This document shows positions 55,929-64,000 of a stretch of DNA of 64,000 bases, piece by piece. The stretch is from an archaeon (GTDB lineage Archaea > Nanobdellota > Nanobdellia > Woesearchaeales > UBA9642). Numbering within the stretch: position 1 is the stretch's first letter; every line of letters starts with the position of its first letter. The DNA lies in NCBI GenBank assembly GCA_020057295.1, contig JAGVGF010000001.1:1-64000 (forward strand), read 5' to 3'. The notes beneath the pieces are model-generated. The model saw nothing but the letters and a program-made list of their open reading frames with translations. It was not told the origin of the DNA and ran no database searches. Position numbers and translations under genes: made by a program.

Positions 55929-58244
55929 ATGAGTAATAAAAGAGGTCAAGTAACAATATTTGTGATAATAGGAATATTAATAGTTCTAATTATAGGGCTC
56001 GGAATATATACTGCCACAAGGGTTACGGAAGAAAAAGTTATAATACCTCAATTACAGGGTGATGCTGGTCCAATACAGTTATATATAGAAGCATGTCTGA
56101 ACGAGGTAGGAACGCAAGGATTAAATGAATTAGGAATGCATGGAGGATACATTTATCCAACAAGTCCAGAATATACAGGAACCAGATTAATTTATGATCC
56201 TTACGAACCATCGGAATCAGATGGAACACAACTAGATATTAAAAATTTGAATAGTTCAATACCTTATTGGTATTATTTTAAATCTGAACAGCAGTGTTGG
56301 CACTGTCAATTTAATACAAACATGCCTACATTGAATTCTATGGAGCAACAATTAAATAAGTATATTAACAAAAATCTAGGATTATGCCTTAAAAATTTTT
56401 CATCGTTTGAAGATCAAGGTTATATTATAAAAGAATTAAATTCAGTATCTGCGGATACAAAAATTGCTGAATCTACCGTAAATTTTATGATAAATTATTC
56501 TATAGAAATAACTCGCAATAGAGAATTAACAAAGGCAGATTTATTTTATAAAGAAGTAAATATTCCATTAAAAAAATATTATACTATTGCTCGGAATATT
56601 ACTGCACTACAAGCAAATACGGGTTTTTTGGATGCATTCACGCTTTACTTAATCGGGCAATATTCCGGATTAGATTTTAAGAAACTTCCTCCAATAGGTG
56701 AATATAGTAGTGGTTATACTACGATATTTTGGTCAAAAACCAGTACTAAAATGAATTTTGAATCATTATTAATATCAAATATACCTTTATTCAGAATAAA
56801 CGGGACTTCAAATAACTTTAATATAACAAGAGTTCCTAGAACGAGTGTTGCTGGAAGAATGTATGCGGGAATGATATTGCATTTGATGAATATTCAAGAA
56901 CAAAAAGATTTAAACTTAGATACAAAAGAAGTAAACTTCATTTATTTAGGACAACCAACATATATGAATATTAATCCGAGTGATGGCGAATTAGTCAGTC
57001 CATCTGTAAGTGGAAAAAATATGGGAGATTTGGGTTCAACAACAGGAGGATTAATGTCTGGAGTAAAACCGGACCAATACTACAATTTCTTTTATGATAT
57101 ATCATATCCGGTAATAGTAACTATACAAGATAATACTCCGGGCAAAGAATATGTATTTGTCTTTGCTGTGCAAGCTAATTTAAAACAAAATAAGAGAATG
57201 AGAGATTGGATAGAAGGTAATGGTACAATAGATTGGTCTAGAGATTATGTTAAGATGAATATCAATGATCCTTCTGGTGGAGCCACATTATACGATCCTA
57301 TTAGTGGAGAAAATTATACTTTTACTCAATCAGGACCAACGAAGAAATTCTTCTGTAACTCTGATCAGAAACTTTCTGGTGAGATAAAATTAAGAACTTA
57401 TGATTCAATAACTTCACAATCATTAAACGAAGTAACTGTAACTCATAATTGTGGAAATTATGCTAGTTGCTATTTAGGCATATCGCAATACAATTCTACA
57501 TTTGATGAATCAATATTTTCTGATAAAATGCCATTGTGCGCTGGAGGATATTTGTTACTAGAAAAACCAGACTATCTTCCAAAGAGAATACCTTTAACAA
57601 CAAATTATGAGGAAAATAATAATTTAGGCGCAGTATATTTAGAACCTATATTTACAAAGAATGTTACATTAAAAAAATTTATGATACAGCGTGATTATAA
57701 GAATATAGGCCCAGCAACGGTTGCTGTAGGATACAAAATGTCGAATAGTTTTGAAGAATTAGGAAAAAATGATACGGTTGTATTAAGATTAACAAGAGTG
57801 ATAAATGATGTTATGGACACTCCATGGTCACAAACAATCATATTTGGAAAAGATGCTATGAATAATAAAACTCAGTTGATGCTTCCGGCCGGAAGATATG
57901 ATATAGATGCTCAATTAATGGATTATAATGGTGTTGTTATACCAAAAGAATGCAAGGCAGTATGTGTTGATGATAGTGGGTGGCAGATAATAACAGGATG
58001 TACAGAATATGACTACATTCCACCAGAGGATATACATATAGATGTTGCTATGTGGGGAGGAATATCATTTAAGAATACAACCCAAATATTTATTTCAGAA
58101 AACGATTTGATGAGTAATAAAACTTTAGAGTTCTATATTGTTAGAATGCCTAATCCTAGATGTTTAGACGATATGAATGAACCACAAATGACAGGATACT
58201 TTGCAAACAAATATAGGAATATATTAAGTCCTAAATTTGTATAG
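55929..58244 (+). CDS. Membrane-anchored envelope protein B2, paralogue of B1
   Basis: This 771-residue protein has an N-terminus MSNKRGQVTIFVIIGILIVL, the same anchor type as B1, then a large extracellular region. Collinear matches with B1 include GPIQLYIEACL, IPYWYYFKS, SMEQQLNKYI, TKIAESTVNF, LKKYYTIARNI and SGLDFKKLPP. ATG 55929 is chosen over 55917 because GGTGTATACT just upstream gives the same spacing as other genes here. It closes the operon, 38 bp after the polytopic protein. Cys pairs late in the sequence (CKAVCVDDSGWQIITGC) suggest disulfides. Function unknown. Confidence 0.8.
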   Translation: MSNKRGQVTIFVIIGILIVLIIGLGIYTATRVTEEKVIIPQLQGDAGPIQLYIEACLNEVGTQGLNELGMHGGYIYPTSPEYTGTRLIYDPYEPSESDGTQLDIKNLNSSIPYWYYFKSEQQCWHCQFNTNMPTLNSMEQQLNKYINKNLGLCLKNFSSFEDQGYIIKELNSVSADTKIAESTVNFMINYSIEITRNRELTKADLFYKEVNIPLKKYYTIARNITALQANTGFLDAFTLYLIGQYSGLDFKKLPPIGEYSSGYTTIFWSKTSTKMNFESLLISNIPLFRINGTSNNFNITRVPRTSVAGRMYAGMILHLMNIQEQKDLNLDTKEVNFIYLGQPTYMNINPSDGELVSPSVSGKNMGDLGSTTGGLMSGVKPDQYYNFFYDISYPVIVTIQDNTPGKEYVFVFAVQANLKQNKRMRDWIEGNGTIDWSRDYVKMNINDPSGGATLYDPISGENYTFTQSGPTKKFFCNSDQKLSGEIKLRTYDSITSQSLNEVTVTHNCGNYASCYLGISQYNSTFDESIFSDKMPLCAGGYLLLEKPDYLPKRIPLTTNYEENNNLGAVYLEPIFTKNVTLKKFMIQRDYKNIGPATVAVGYKMSNSFEELGKNDTVVLRLTRVINDVMDTPWSQTIIFGKDAMNNKTQLMLPAGRYDIDAQLMDYNGVVIPKECKAVCVDDSGWQIITGCTEYDYIPPEDIHIDVAMWGGISFKNTTQIFISENDLMSNKTLEFYIVRMPNPRCLDDMNEPQMTGYFANKYRNILSPKFV

Positions 58245-58300
58245 GTTCTAGAATAAATTTATTATAGATTTTTTTATCGTTATCTTAGAATTTTAATTTT
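58245..58300. terminator. Terminator region between convergent genes
   Basis: An AT-rich 56-bp gap holds a run of seven Ts (ATTTTTTTATC) for the plus-strand operon. On the other strand A-rich blocks give shorter U tracts for the 58301 gene. Confidence 0.4.
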
Positions 58301-59617
58301 CTATCCGCTGCTGTTAGTTTCATTTCCAGTATTTATTATATCCATGATGGTTACTGGTTCTGTGTATACTTGTTCGTATGTTGGTACTGTTGGATTACTA
58401 TTGTAAACGTTTGGATTGAATTGTTTACTTAATTCTAATATCTTTTCCGTATTATTTTCTTTATAGTATTTGTTCATTAACTGTACTATTCGTAATTGAT
58501 TGCAGAATTCTTTACTACTATTATCTGAGATTTTATCACATACATCAACATTGCCTTTCATTACAAATGCTAGATAACAATTATCTTTATATGTTGCTCC
58601 TGTAATCCTGTCACAATAATATATTTGTTGACTACTATCTGCAACTACACTATAACATATATCTTTTTGATCATTAACAAGTCTTGCACAATTAGCTGAG
58701 GCAATTTCTCCATTAGTTTGAGCTATTTGTCTAACATTAATTAATACATCACCAAATGTTTGACTAGTATTACGTGTCACTGTTCCTCCTGGTTTTGTTC
58801 CAGTTCCAGGATTTTGATTATTTGCTGGAGGAACGTATGTTATTGGTTTCTTTTCAGTAACTTTCTGTACAACTTCAAATTCAGCACTACTCTTAGCCTG
58901 CTTATTACTTCCATAATCTGCTATAGCTCTAAGATAATATTTACCCGGCTTAATATTTTGAGGTAATTGTATAGTTCTCGTAACACTTGCTGTTGTTTGT
59001 ACAGCAATAGTTTCTTCCTTACGTGTAATTATACTATCAGCATCATCTACAACCAAATATTTTATTGTGGCATCAAATCTAGATTCAGAACCCATATTAG
59101 TAATGTGCAATTGATATGAAACGGTTTCACCAGCCATAAACGAGTAAGCATTGGTATTTATAGCAATATCAAGCAATGATTCCTTAGTGCTGAACATGTT
59201 AAGATTAAATAGTCCAAAAACTACTACTGCAACAATAAATATTGAAGCTACGATACCAATAATAGTTCCCTTAGAGATGTTAACTTCGTGTTTAACATTT
59301 ATATTTACATTATTTAAGTCAGAAACAACTTTATTAACAATATTAGGACTAAAACCTTGACTAACTAAGGCATTCTTAATCAAATCAATATTATATCCAC
59401 TATTTAACTGAGTCTGAATATAATTGCGTAATTGTAATTCTAGAGCAGGATTAATAACTAAATTAGATCCGGTATTAGAATTAATATAGTTTATAGCGTC
59501 ATCAATATCTTTTTCAGAAATATTATTAGCTAATAAGAACTGTTTAATCTTATCTATACTATAACCTTGACTAATGTAATGCTGAATATAATCAACAACT
59601 TTAGGATTAATAACCAC
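58301..59617 (-). CDS. Membrane protein with cytosolic helical repeats and an extracellular Ig-like domain shared with the giant protein
   Basis: This 438-residue protein begins with two copies of a roughly 50-residue helical unit (residues about 2-46 and 54-103; GYSIDKIKQFLLANNIS and GYNIDLIKNALVSQGFS). A transmembrane helix follows (about 118-140). Next is an Ig-like domain (about 148-245; SLLDIAINTNAYSFMAGETV ... LPQNIKPGKYYLRA) closely resembling the one just outside the membrane in the giant protein (RLLDMKVTPITENINPGDTI ... VPQNIPLGRYIIQG). A Pro/Gly/Thr linker, a Cys-containing helical domain, and the C-terminal PVTIMDIINTGNETNSSG complete it. It starts at GTG 59617 close behind a TATA box, so it is nearly leaderless. 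Function unknown; a partner of the giant protein is possible. Confidence 0.75.
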   Translation of the reverse strand: MVINPKVVDYIQHYISQGYSIDKIKQFLLANNISEKDIDDAINYINSNTGSNLVINPALELQLRNYIQTQLNSGYNIDLIKNALVSQGFSPNIVNKVVSDLNNVNINVKHEVNISKGTIIGIVASIFIVAVVVFGLFNLNMFSTKESLLDIAINTNAYSFMAGETVSYQLHITNMGSESRFDATIKYLVVDDADSIITRKEETIAVQTTASVTRTIQLPQNIKPGKYYLRAIADYGSNKQAKSSAEFEVVQKVTEKKPITYVPPANNQNPGTGTKPGGTVTRNTSQTFGDVLINVRQIAQTNGEIASANCARLVNDQKDICYSVVADSSQQIYYCDRITGATYKDNCYLAFVMKGNVDVCDKISDNSSKEFCNQLRIVQLMNKYYKENNTEKILELSKQFNPNVYNSNPTVPTYEQVYTEPVTIMDIINTGNETNSSG

Positions 59618-59781
59618 TCACCCAGTATTTCATAGAATCAAGTATTTTTAAAGGTAATGATTCTATTCATAATACTTATTCTATTAATATTTTTGCAAGT
59701 GTTATGACTATGGAGTCAAAAGGGTAAAATTTAAATATGACGTTAAATAAGAACGTATAATTAAGATTAAAGGTGATGTTT

Positions 59782-60435
59782 ATGGCTGATGATGATAAAA
59801 AAGTTTACGAGAAGACATACAATAGCATACTAGGCGCGATACCAGTAGACAAACATATAGAAATGAATGAAATGTATGATGCAGCAAGAATAGAGGCATT
59901 AAGTGTTCTAAAAGGTAAGAGAATAAAAGATTATGATCAGGGAATAAATGTTCTAGCAGATGCATTAATAAAATTCAGAAAGAGTTCTAAACATCCAAAC
60001 GTAAGTGAAGATAAAAATGATAGACACCATTACACATCACATGTTAGAGAATTTTTACAGCAGTATGCTAAAGAAAAAGGAATGGATGAAGAAGCTGTAG
60101 AAAAGATGTTTAAGAAAGGAAAACTTAGAGAAGTATTAGAAGTGATGATGGAGTCAGAACAACAATCGGTATTAGAATCAAAAATAGATCATGCAATAAG
60201 AGATATACTAAAACGTGATGAGAGTGTTGTTAAGGGTATAGCAGAATACCATTTAGAAAAGAATCCACATCTAAAGAGTGCATTAAGTAAATACAAGCAA
60301 AACCAGCTAAAAACAAACTACAACTTCCTACTATCAAGCTTGACGCAGCATTACAAACAAAGTATAGAAAATGCTTTAAATGAGTATAAAGTTCCAGATA
60401 AGAAGGAAGATGATAAAGAAGCCAAAAAGAAATAA
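59782..60435 (+). CDS. Helical cytosolic protein of unknown function
   Basis: This 217-residue, highly charged, all-helical protein has no membrane segment or signal. It has segments such as EKTYNSILGAIPVDKH and RHHYTSHVREFLQQYAKEKGMDEEAVEKM, and a Lys/Glu/Asp tail. AAAGGTGAT at 59769-59777 sets the start at ATG 59782 rather than the in-frame GTG 59773 or ATG 59776. It lies about 115 bp before the nucleotidyltransferase-HEPN gene in the same direction, with a T-rich gap and a separate TATA between them. I recognise no family. Confidence 0.65.
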   Translation: MADDDKKVYEKTYNSILGAIPVDKHIEMNEMYDAARIEALSVLKGKRIKDYDQGINVLADALIKFRKSSKHPNVSEDKNDRHHYTSHVREFLQQYAKEKGMDEEAVEKMFKKGKLREVLEVMMESEQQSVLESKIDHAIRDILKRDESVVKGIAEYHLEKNPHLKSALSKYKQNQLKTNYNFLLSSLTQHYKQSIENALNEYKVPDKKEDDKEAKKK

Positions 60436-60475
60436 TTCTCTTTTTTATTAATTTTTTATACTTATACAGCTTTTA
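60436..60475 (+). terminator. T-rich terminator after the helical protein gene
   Basis: TCTTTTTTATTAATTTTTTAT directly follows the stop codon. It is two T tracts suited to archaeal termination. Confidence 0.4.
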
Positions 60476-60549
60476 TCTTTATTATTTTAAATCAATAGAT
60501 TTATAAATAATTCTCTTTTAATTAATTTTAGTTTACAGTGGGTGATACT

Positions 60550-62430
60550 ATGGCTAAGAAGAGGGATAAAGTTGTTAAAGATTATTCTAAAGAATATAAA
60601 AATAATGTTCCAGCACCAATAGGTTTAGATGCACAATTGCCAGCAGACATGCCTGAAGAGGCAAAGAAAAAGTTAACTGAAATAAAAGATAAATTAGATA
60701 GATTTCAAAAAAAAGTATTAGATAAATTTTCAGATTATGTTCTCGGAATTTCGTTACTTCCACCACCAAAACCGGAAGTAAATCCAGAAACAGGTAAGGA
60801 AATACCTGTGGATAAAAATAAGATATACTTATTAGCATTAGTTGATGATAGTGATAGTAAAAAGATGTCTAAAGAAGAGTTAAAAGAGAAATTATCAACA
60901 ATAATGCAATCAATGGCAGAAGAGATAGATAAGAGATTAGCTATCGAAACACTATTATTAACAGAACTATGGCAATCATGTTATGATGGAAAATATGATT
61001 ACTTACAAGCAATAGCGATGAGCATGCCAGTATATGATAAAGGAATGATGGCCGCAATAAAAATTGCAGAAGTACATAAGACAATGGTACTAAAAAAATT
61101 CGAGAAATATATTGTATGTTATGTAATGGGCGGGTCATTAATTCAGGGCAAGGCTACAGCAAAGTCAGATATAGATGTATTTATCGTAATAGATGATACT
61201 GATGTTAAAAAGATGACCAGAGCAGAATTAAAAGATAAGTTAAGAGCAATAATTATAGGAATGGGAATTGATGCTGGAAAAATGACAGGTATAGAAAATA
61301 AGATCAATATTCAAGTATACATTTTGACAGATTTTTGGGATTCAGTAAAAGAAGCTAATCCTGTAATATTCACATTCTTAAGAGATGGAGTCCCATTCTA
61401 TGATCGTGGAATATTTATGCCATGGAAACAATTACTACAAATGGGCAGAGTAAAACCATCACAGGAAGCAATAGACATGTTCATGCATTCAGGAGATCAA
61501 ATCCTAGAACGAGTTAGCTTTAAATTAACAGAAATAGCAACAGAAGACTTCTTTTGGGCAACATTAACTCCTACACAAGCAGCAATAATGTTATATGGCC
61601 TACCTCCACCAACACCAAAGGAAACACCAGAAATGTTAAGAGAGATATTCGTAAAAAAAGAGAAGATGTTGGAAGAAGAGTATGTTACAATACTAGAGAG
61701 AATACTAAAAATACGAAAAGACATAGAGCATGGTGATAAAAAGTTTGCTACGGGTAAAGAAGTAGACTCGTTAGTTGAAGATTCTAAAAAATATTTGAAG
61801 AGATTAAATGAATTATTCAAACAAATTGAAAAATTAAAAGAAGAAGAAACAATAGTTCACAATTATGAAGGTGTAGTAACCATTGTTAGAGATATACTAA
61901 AAATGGAAGGCAGAGAAAAAGTTTCTGACTTAGACATGATAAAAATATTTGAGTCCGAAGTTGTACACAAAGGTTTAATGCCAGAAAAATATTTAAGAAT
62001 GTTACGAGATATAACAAAAGCGAAAAAGGATTATGATGCTAAAAAATTAAGCAAGACAGAAGTGTATCAAGTAAATAAGGATGCCAGAGAATTAATAAAA
62101 TTCTTAGTAGAATATATCCAAAGAAAACGTGGCAGGGAACTAGAAAAGGTAAAAATCAGGGTAAAACACGGCAACAGGTTTGGAGAGATAATCTTACTAA
62201 ATAAGACTGCATTCATAATACATGACATTGATAATGAAGATAAAGAGATAAGTAAGGCCACAGTTACATCTGAAGGCAGATTAACAGACATTAAAGAAAG
62301 TTCATTAGAAGAGCTTGAAAAGGCCATAGCAAGTACGGATATTGTACAGAAGACATTTATTAAAGAAGTAATATTTGAGCAATTAAAAGGAATATTCGGT
62401 AAAGATGTAGAGATATTGATAAATTATTGA
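60550..62430 (+). CDS. Tandem nucleotidyltransferase (inactive + active) with HEPN-like domain
   Basis: This 626-residue protein contains two related nucleotidyltransferase (pol-beta fold) units. The first (about residues 50-175) keeps the pattern YVLGISLLPP...IYLLALVDDSD...KEELKEKL but has lost GGS and the acidic pair. The second (about 190-300) has MGGSLIQGKATAKSDIDVFI with GGS at 194-196 and Asp207/Asp209, so it should be active. A helical region follows with RKDIEH (Arg389, His394), an R-x4-H pattern typical of HEPN ribonuclease/partner domains. Further helices and a beta-rich end complete it. Such NTases add nucleotides to proteins, RNA or small molecules; the target is unknown. GGTGAT sets the start at 60550. 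Confidence 0.7.
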   Translation: MAKKRDKVVKDYSKEYKNNVPAPIGLDAQLPADMPEEAKKKLTEIKDKLDRFQKKVLDKFSDYVLGISLLPPPKPEVNPETGKEIPVDKNKIYLLALVDDSDSKKMSKEELKEKLSTIMQSMAEEIDKRLAIETLLLTELWQSCYDGKYDYLQAIAMSMPVYDKGMMAAIKIAEVHKTMVLKKFEKYIVCYVMGGSLIQGKATAKSDIDVFIVIDDTDVKKMTRAELKDKLRAIIIGMGIDAGKMTGIENKINIQVYILTDFWDSVKEANPVIFTFLRDGVPFYDRGIFMPWKQLLQMGRVKPSQEAIDMFMHSGDQILERVSFKLTEIATEDFFWATLTPTQAAIMLYGLPPPTPKETPEMLREIFVKKEKMLEEEYVTILERILKIRKDIEHGDKKFATGKEVDSLVEDSKKYLKRLNELFKQIEKLKEEETIVHNYEGVVTIVRDILKMEGREKVSDLDMIKIFESEVVHKGLMPEKYLRMLRDITKAKKDYDAKKLSKTEVYQVNKDARELIKFLVEYIQRKRGRELEKVKIRVKHGNRFGEIILLNKTAFIIHDIDNEDKEISKATVTSEGRLTDIKESSLEELEKAIASTDIVQKTFIKEVIFEQLKGIFGKDVEILINY

Positions 62431-62514
62431 TTTAGAGAATGTGAAAATAGCGTAAAAAGCTATATTTAATAACATTTTTAAAGAATATTAAAATGCTAAT
62501 ATTGGTGATTGATA

Positions 62515-63033
62515 ATGCAAACAGGTTATAAAGTAGTAGACATAATGACTAATAAACCAATAGTTGCAAGTAGAGATATGACTTTAAAAGATGCAGCAGA
62601 ATTGATGGCTGGAGAAAATGTTAATAGTTTACTAATAGTAGAAAATAATGAACCTGTAGGAATAGTAACTGATGAAGATGTAGTAAGAAAATGTGTAGCA
62701 AAAGGTTTAGATTCTAAAAAATTAAAATTAAAAGATATATTATCATCAAATTTAATGACAATAACGCCAGAAAAAGACGTATATGATGCATTAATATTAA
62801 TGCGTGATAACAATATAAGACAATTACCAGTAGTCAATAAGAAGAAACTTGAAGGATTCTTAACATTAAAAGATATTTTAAAAATACAGCCAGAATTAAT
62901 AGATTTAGTGGCAGAAAAATACGAAGTAAGAGAAGAATCTAGAAAGATGCAGGAAATAGAAAAATTAGCAGATGATGATGGTTCATATGGATTCTTCAGT
63001 AAACTAAAATTACGTAAAGGAAAGAAGCGTTAA
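62515..63033 (+). CDS. Two-CBS-domain protein
   Basis: This 172-residue protein carries two CBS motifs. The first is MTNKPIVASRDMTLKDAAELM with NSLLIVENNEPVGIVTDEDV. The second is LMTITPEKDVYDALILMRDNNIRQLPVVNKKKLEGFLTLKDI. A charged tail with Lys-rich end follows. CBS pairs bind adenosine nucleotides and act as energy sensors, usually in regulation of another protein, which is not evident here. TTGGTGATTG just upstream supports ATG 62515. The cis-prenyltransferase gene follows after 9 bp, so they are co-transcribed. Confidence 0.9.
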   Translation: MQTGYKVVDIMTNKPIVASRDMTLKDAAELMAGENVNSLLIVENNEPVGIVTDEDVVRKCVAKGLDSKKLKLKDILSSNLMTITPEKDVYDALILMRDNNIRQLPVVNKKKLEGFLTLKDILKIQPELIDLVAEKYEVREESRKMQEIEKLADDDGSYGFFSKLKLRKGKKR

Positions 63034-63042
63034 AGGTATAAC

Positions 63043-63738
63043 ATGAACACTGCTAAACATGTAGCAATAATTCTTGATGGAAACAGAAGATTCGCTCAGA
63101 AGTTAATGTTAGAACCATGGAAAGGACACGAGTATGGTGTACAAAAAGTTGAAGAATTACTGGAATGGTCAAAAGATTTAGGAATAATAGAGTTAACATT
63201 ATACACATTCTCCATACAAAATTTTAATAGGCCAAAACAAGAGTTTGACTACTTAATGAATCTAATAAAAGATGCATTCAATAAATTCTATAATGATCCA
63301 AGAATAGAAGAATATAGCATTAAAGTTAATGTTGTGGGAAGATATACTTTGTTTCCTAAGGATGTAGTTGAGGCAATTGATAGAATCATTGAAAAAACAA
63401 AAAATAACAATAAATTCATAATAAATTTTGCACTTGCATATGGTGGAAGAGAAGAATTAACAGATGCAATGAAGAGAATAGCACAAGAAGTTCAAAATGG
63501 GACTATAGAACCTGAAAAAATCACTGAAAAAACAGTAGAAGAACATCTGTATATATCATCGGAGCCGGATATAATATTAAGAACTGGTGGAGAAAAGAGG
63601 TTGAGTAATTTTTTAATGTGGCAATCATCATATACAGAGTTATTTTTTATAGATAAAGCATGGCCAGAATTCACTAAAGAAGACTTAATTAATGTTTTAA
63701 AAGAATTTGAACAGCGTGGAAGAAGATTTGGAAAATAG
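63043..63738 (+). CDS. uppS: Cis-prenyltransferase (polyprenyl diphosphate synthase, UppS type)
   Basis: This 231-residue protein matches the UppS/DHDDS family. The catalytic Asp lies in AIILDGNRRFA. Later motifs are TLYTFSIQNFNRP, NFALAYGGREEL, and the C-terminal diphosphate-binding RTGGEKRLSNFLMWQSSYTELFF. It builds long cis-polyprenyl diphosphate, used in archaea to make the dolichol-type carrier for protein glycosylation. That fits the many N-glycosylation sequons in this window's surface proteins. It is a little shorter than bacterial UppS, as usual for archaeal forms. Confidence 0.94.
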   Translation: MNTAKHVAIILDGNRRFAQKLMLEPWKGHEYGVQKVEELLEWSKDLGIIELTLYTFSIQNFNRPKQEFDYLMNLIKDAFNKFYNDPRIEEYSIKVNVVGRYTLFPKDVVEAIDRIIEKTKNNNKFIINFALAYGGREELTDAMKRIAQEVQNGTIEPEKITEKTVEEHLYISSEPDIILRTGGEKRLSNFLMWQSSYTELFFIDKAWPEFTKEDLINVLKEFEQRGRRFGK

Positions 63739-63758
63739 ATTCATCTAGATTTGATTAA

Positions 63759-64000
63759 TTACTTGTCATCTTCACTAAATATTTCAGCTCTAAAAGTATA
63801 TATTTTATTACTTAAATTCTTCCAATCATCTTTATCCATTCCAGCCTTTTCAGAAACAGATTCTAAAAATTTTTCAGGAGTAAATTTATACTCGACAGCA
63901 ACTTGCGGTAATAATAGTCCAGAACTACGACCTTGAATAATCAACCCATCTTTACCAATATTAATATTTTTCAGATATTCATCAGAAGATTTAGCCTTTA
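63759..64000 (-). CDS. AMMECR1-domain protein, C-terminal part (gene runs off the window)
   Basis: The last 80 or so residues of an AMMECR1 domain are visible, running in from the right edge. They contain IGKDGLIIQGRSSGLLLPQVAVE, then the helix EKFLESVSEKAGM and the final strand IYTFRAEIFSEDDK. This matches the conserved end of the family (GRSGLLLPQVA and Y-F-AEIF). The 5' part lies beyond 64000. AMMECR1/MEMO-associated proteins are widespread in archaea; their function is not established. The gene converges on uppS with a 20-bp gap. Confidence 0.88.
   Translation of the reverse strand, partial: KAKSSDEYLKNINIGKDGLIIQGRSSGLLLPQVAVEYKFTPEKFLESVSEKAGMDKDDWKNLSNKIYTFRAEIFSEDDK

Overview
The window is AT-rich (roughly 30% GC by eye) archaeal DNA. 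Archaeal markers include ribosomal proteins L15e and L21e, RNA polymerase subunit RpoF/Rpb4, Cbf5, Pth2, DUF655 and archaeal/eukaryotic-type ProRS. There are TATA boxes 25-30 nt upstream of leaderless starts (proS, metG) and many GGTGAT-type Shine-Dalgarno sites. The number and style of secreted proteins of unknown family (N-termini ending in TGYA, GQ[IV]T[IV]F-type anchors) suggest a DPANN archaeon of the Woesearchaeota/Pacearchaeota kind. That placement is inference.

Layout. 47-12256 is mostly minus-strand housekeeping: an M16 peptidase, L15e with a structured leader, an HPF-like protein, a CPA2 antiporter, the conserved L21e-RpoF-DUF655 cluster, a PIN protein, a macrodomain protein, Cbf5, a polyprenyl diphosphate synthase, LysRS, Pth2 and a small membrane protein. 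Between LysRS and Pth2 is a 1 kb stretch with three very small ORFs, each preceded by a purine-rich ribosome-binding site. ProRS follows at 12378 on the plus strand.

13992-38159 is one uninterrupted gene for an 8055-residue protein, about 38% of the window. It starts with a signal/anchor segment, then has an Asn-Val-Thr repeat tract, a BNR/Asp-box propeller, six complete and one truncated NosD-type beta-helix modules, a long chain of Ig-like/NEW3-like domains, one transmembrane helix, a HerA/FtsK-type ATPase with intact Walker motifs, a DUF835 domain and a Lys-rich tail. The extracellular part is therefore covalently joined to a cytosolic motor-type ATPase. A coiled-coil gene follows 23 bp downstream.

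39402-43897 carries a pirin, a GNAT acetyltransferase, tRNA-Leu(TAA), a tRNA-Thr-like gene with an apparent 45-nt insertion in its anticodon loop and a duplicated 3' end, a zinc-ribbon protein and MetRS. 44035-58244 is a six-gene operon of unknown function made of two rounds of a duplicated pair: a secreted Cys-containing protein (A1, A2) and a membrane-anchored protein (B1, B2), with two extra genes inside the second round. A convergent gene at 58301-59617 encodes a membrane protein that shares its juxtamembrane Ig-like domain and an unusual short motif with the giant protein. The right end has a helical protein, a tandem nucleotidyltransferase-HEPN fusion, a CBS protein, a cis-prenyltransferase and the C-terminal part of an AMMECR1-domain protein.

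The best candidates for an undescribed system are the giant surface-protein/ATPase fusion with its coiled-coil neighbour and the 58301 protein, and the duplicated A/B envelope operon. All functions for these are inferred from sequence only.
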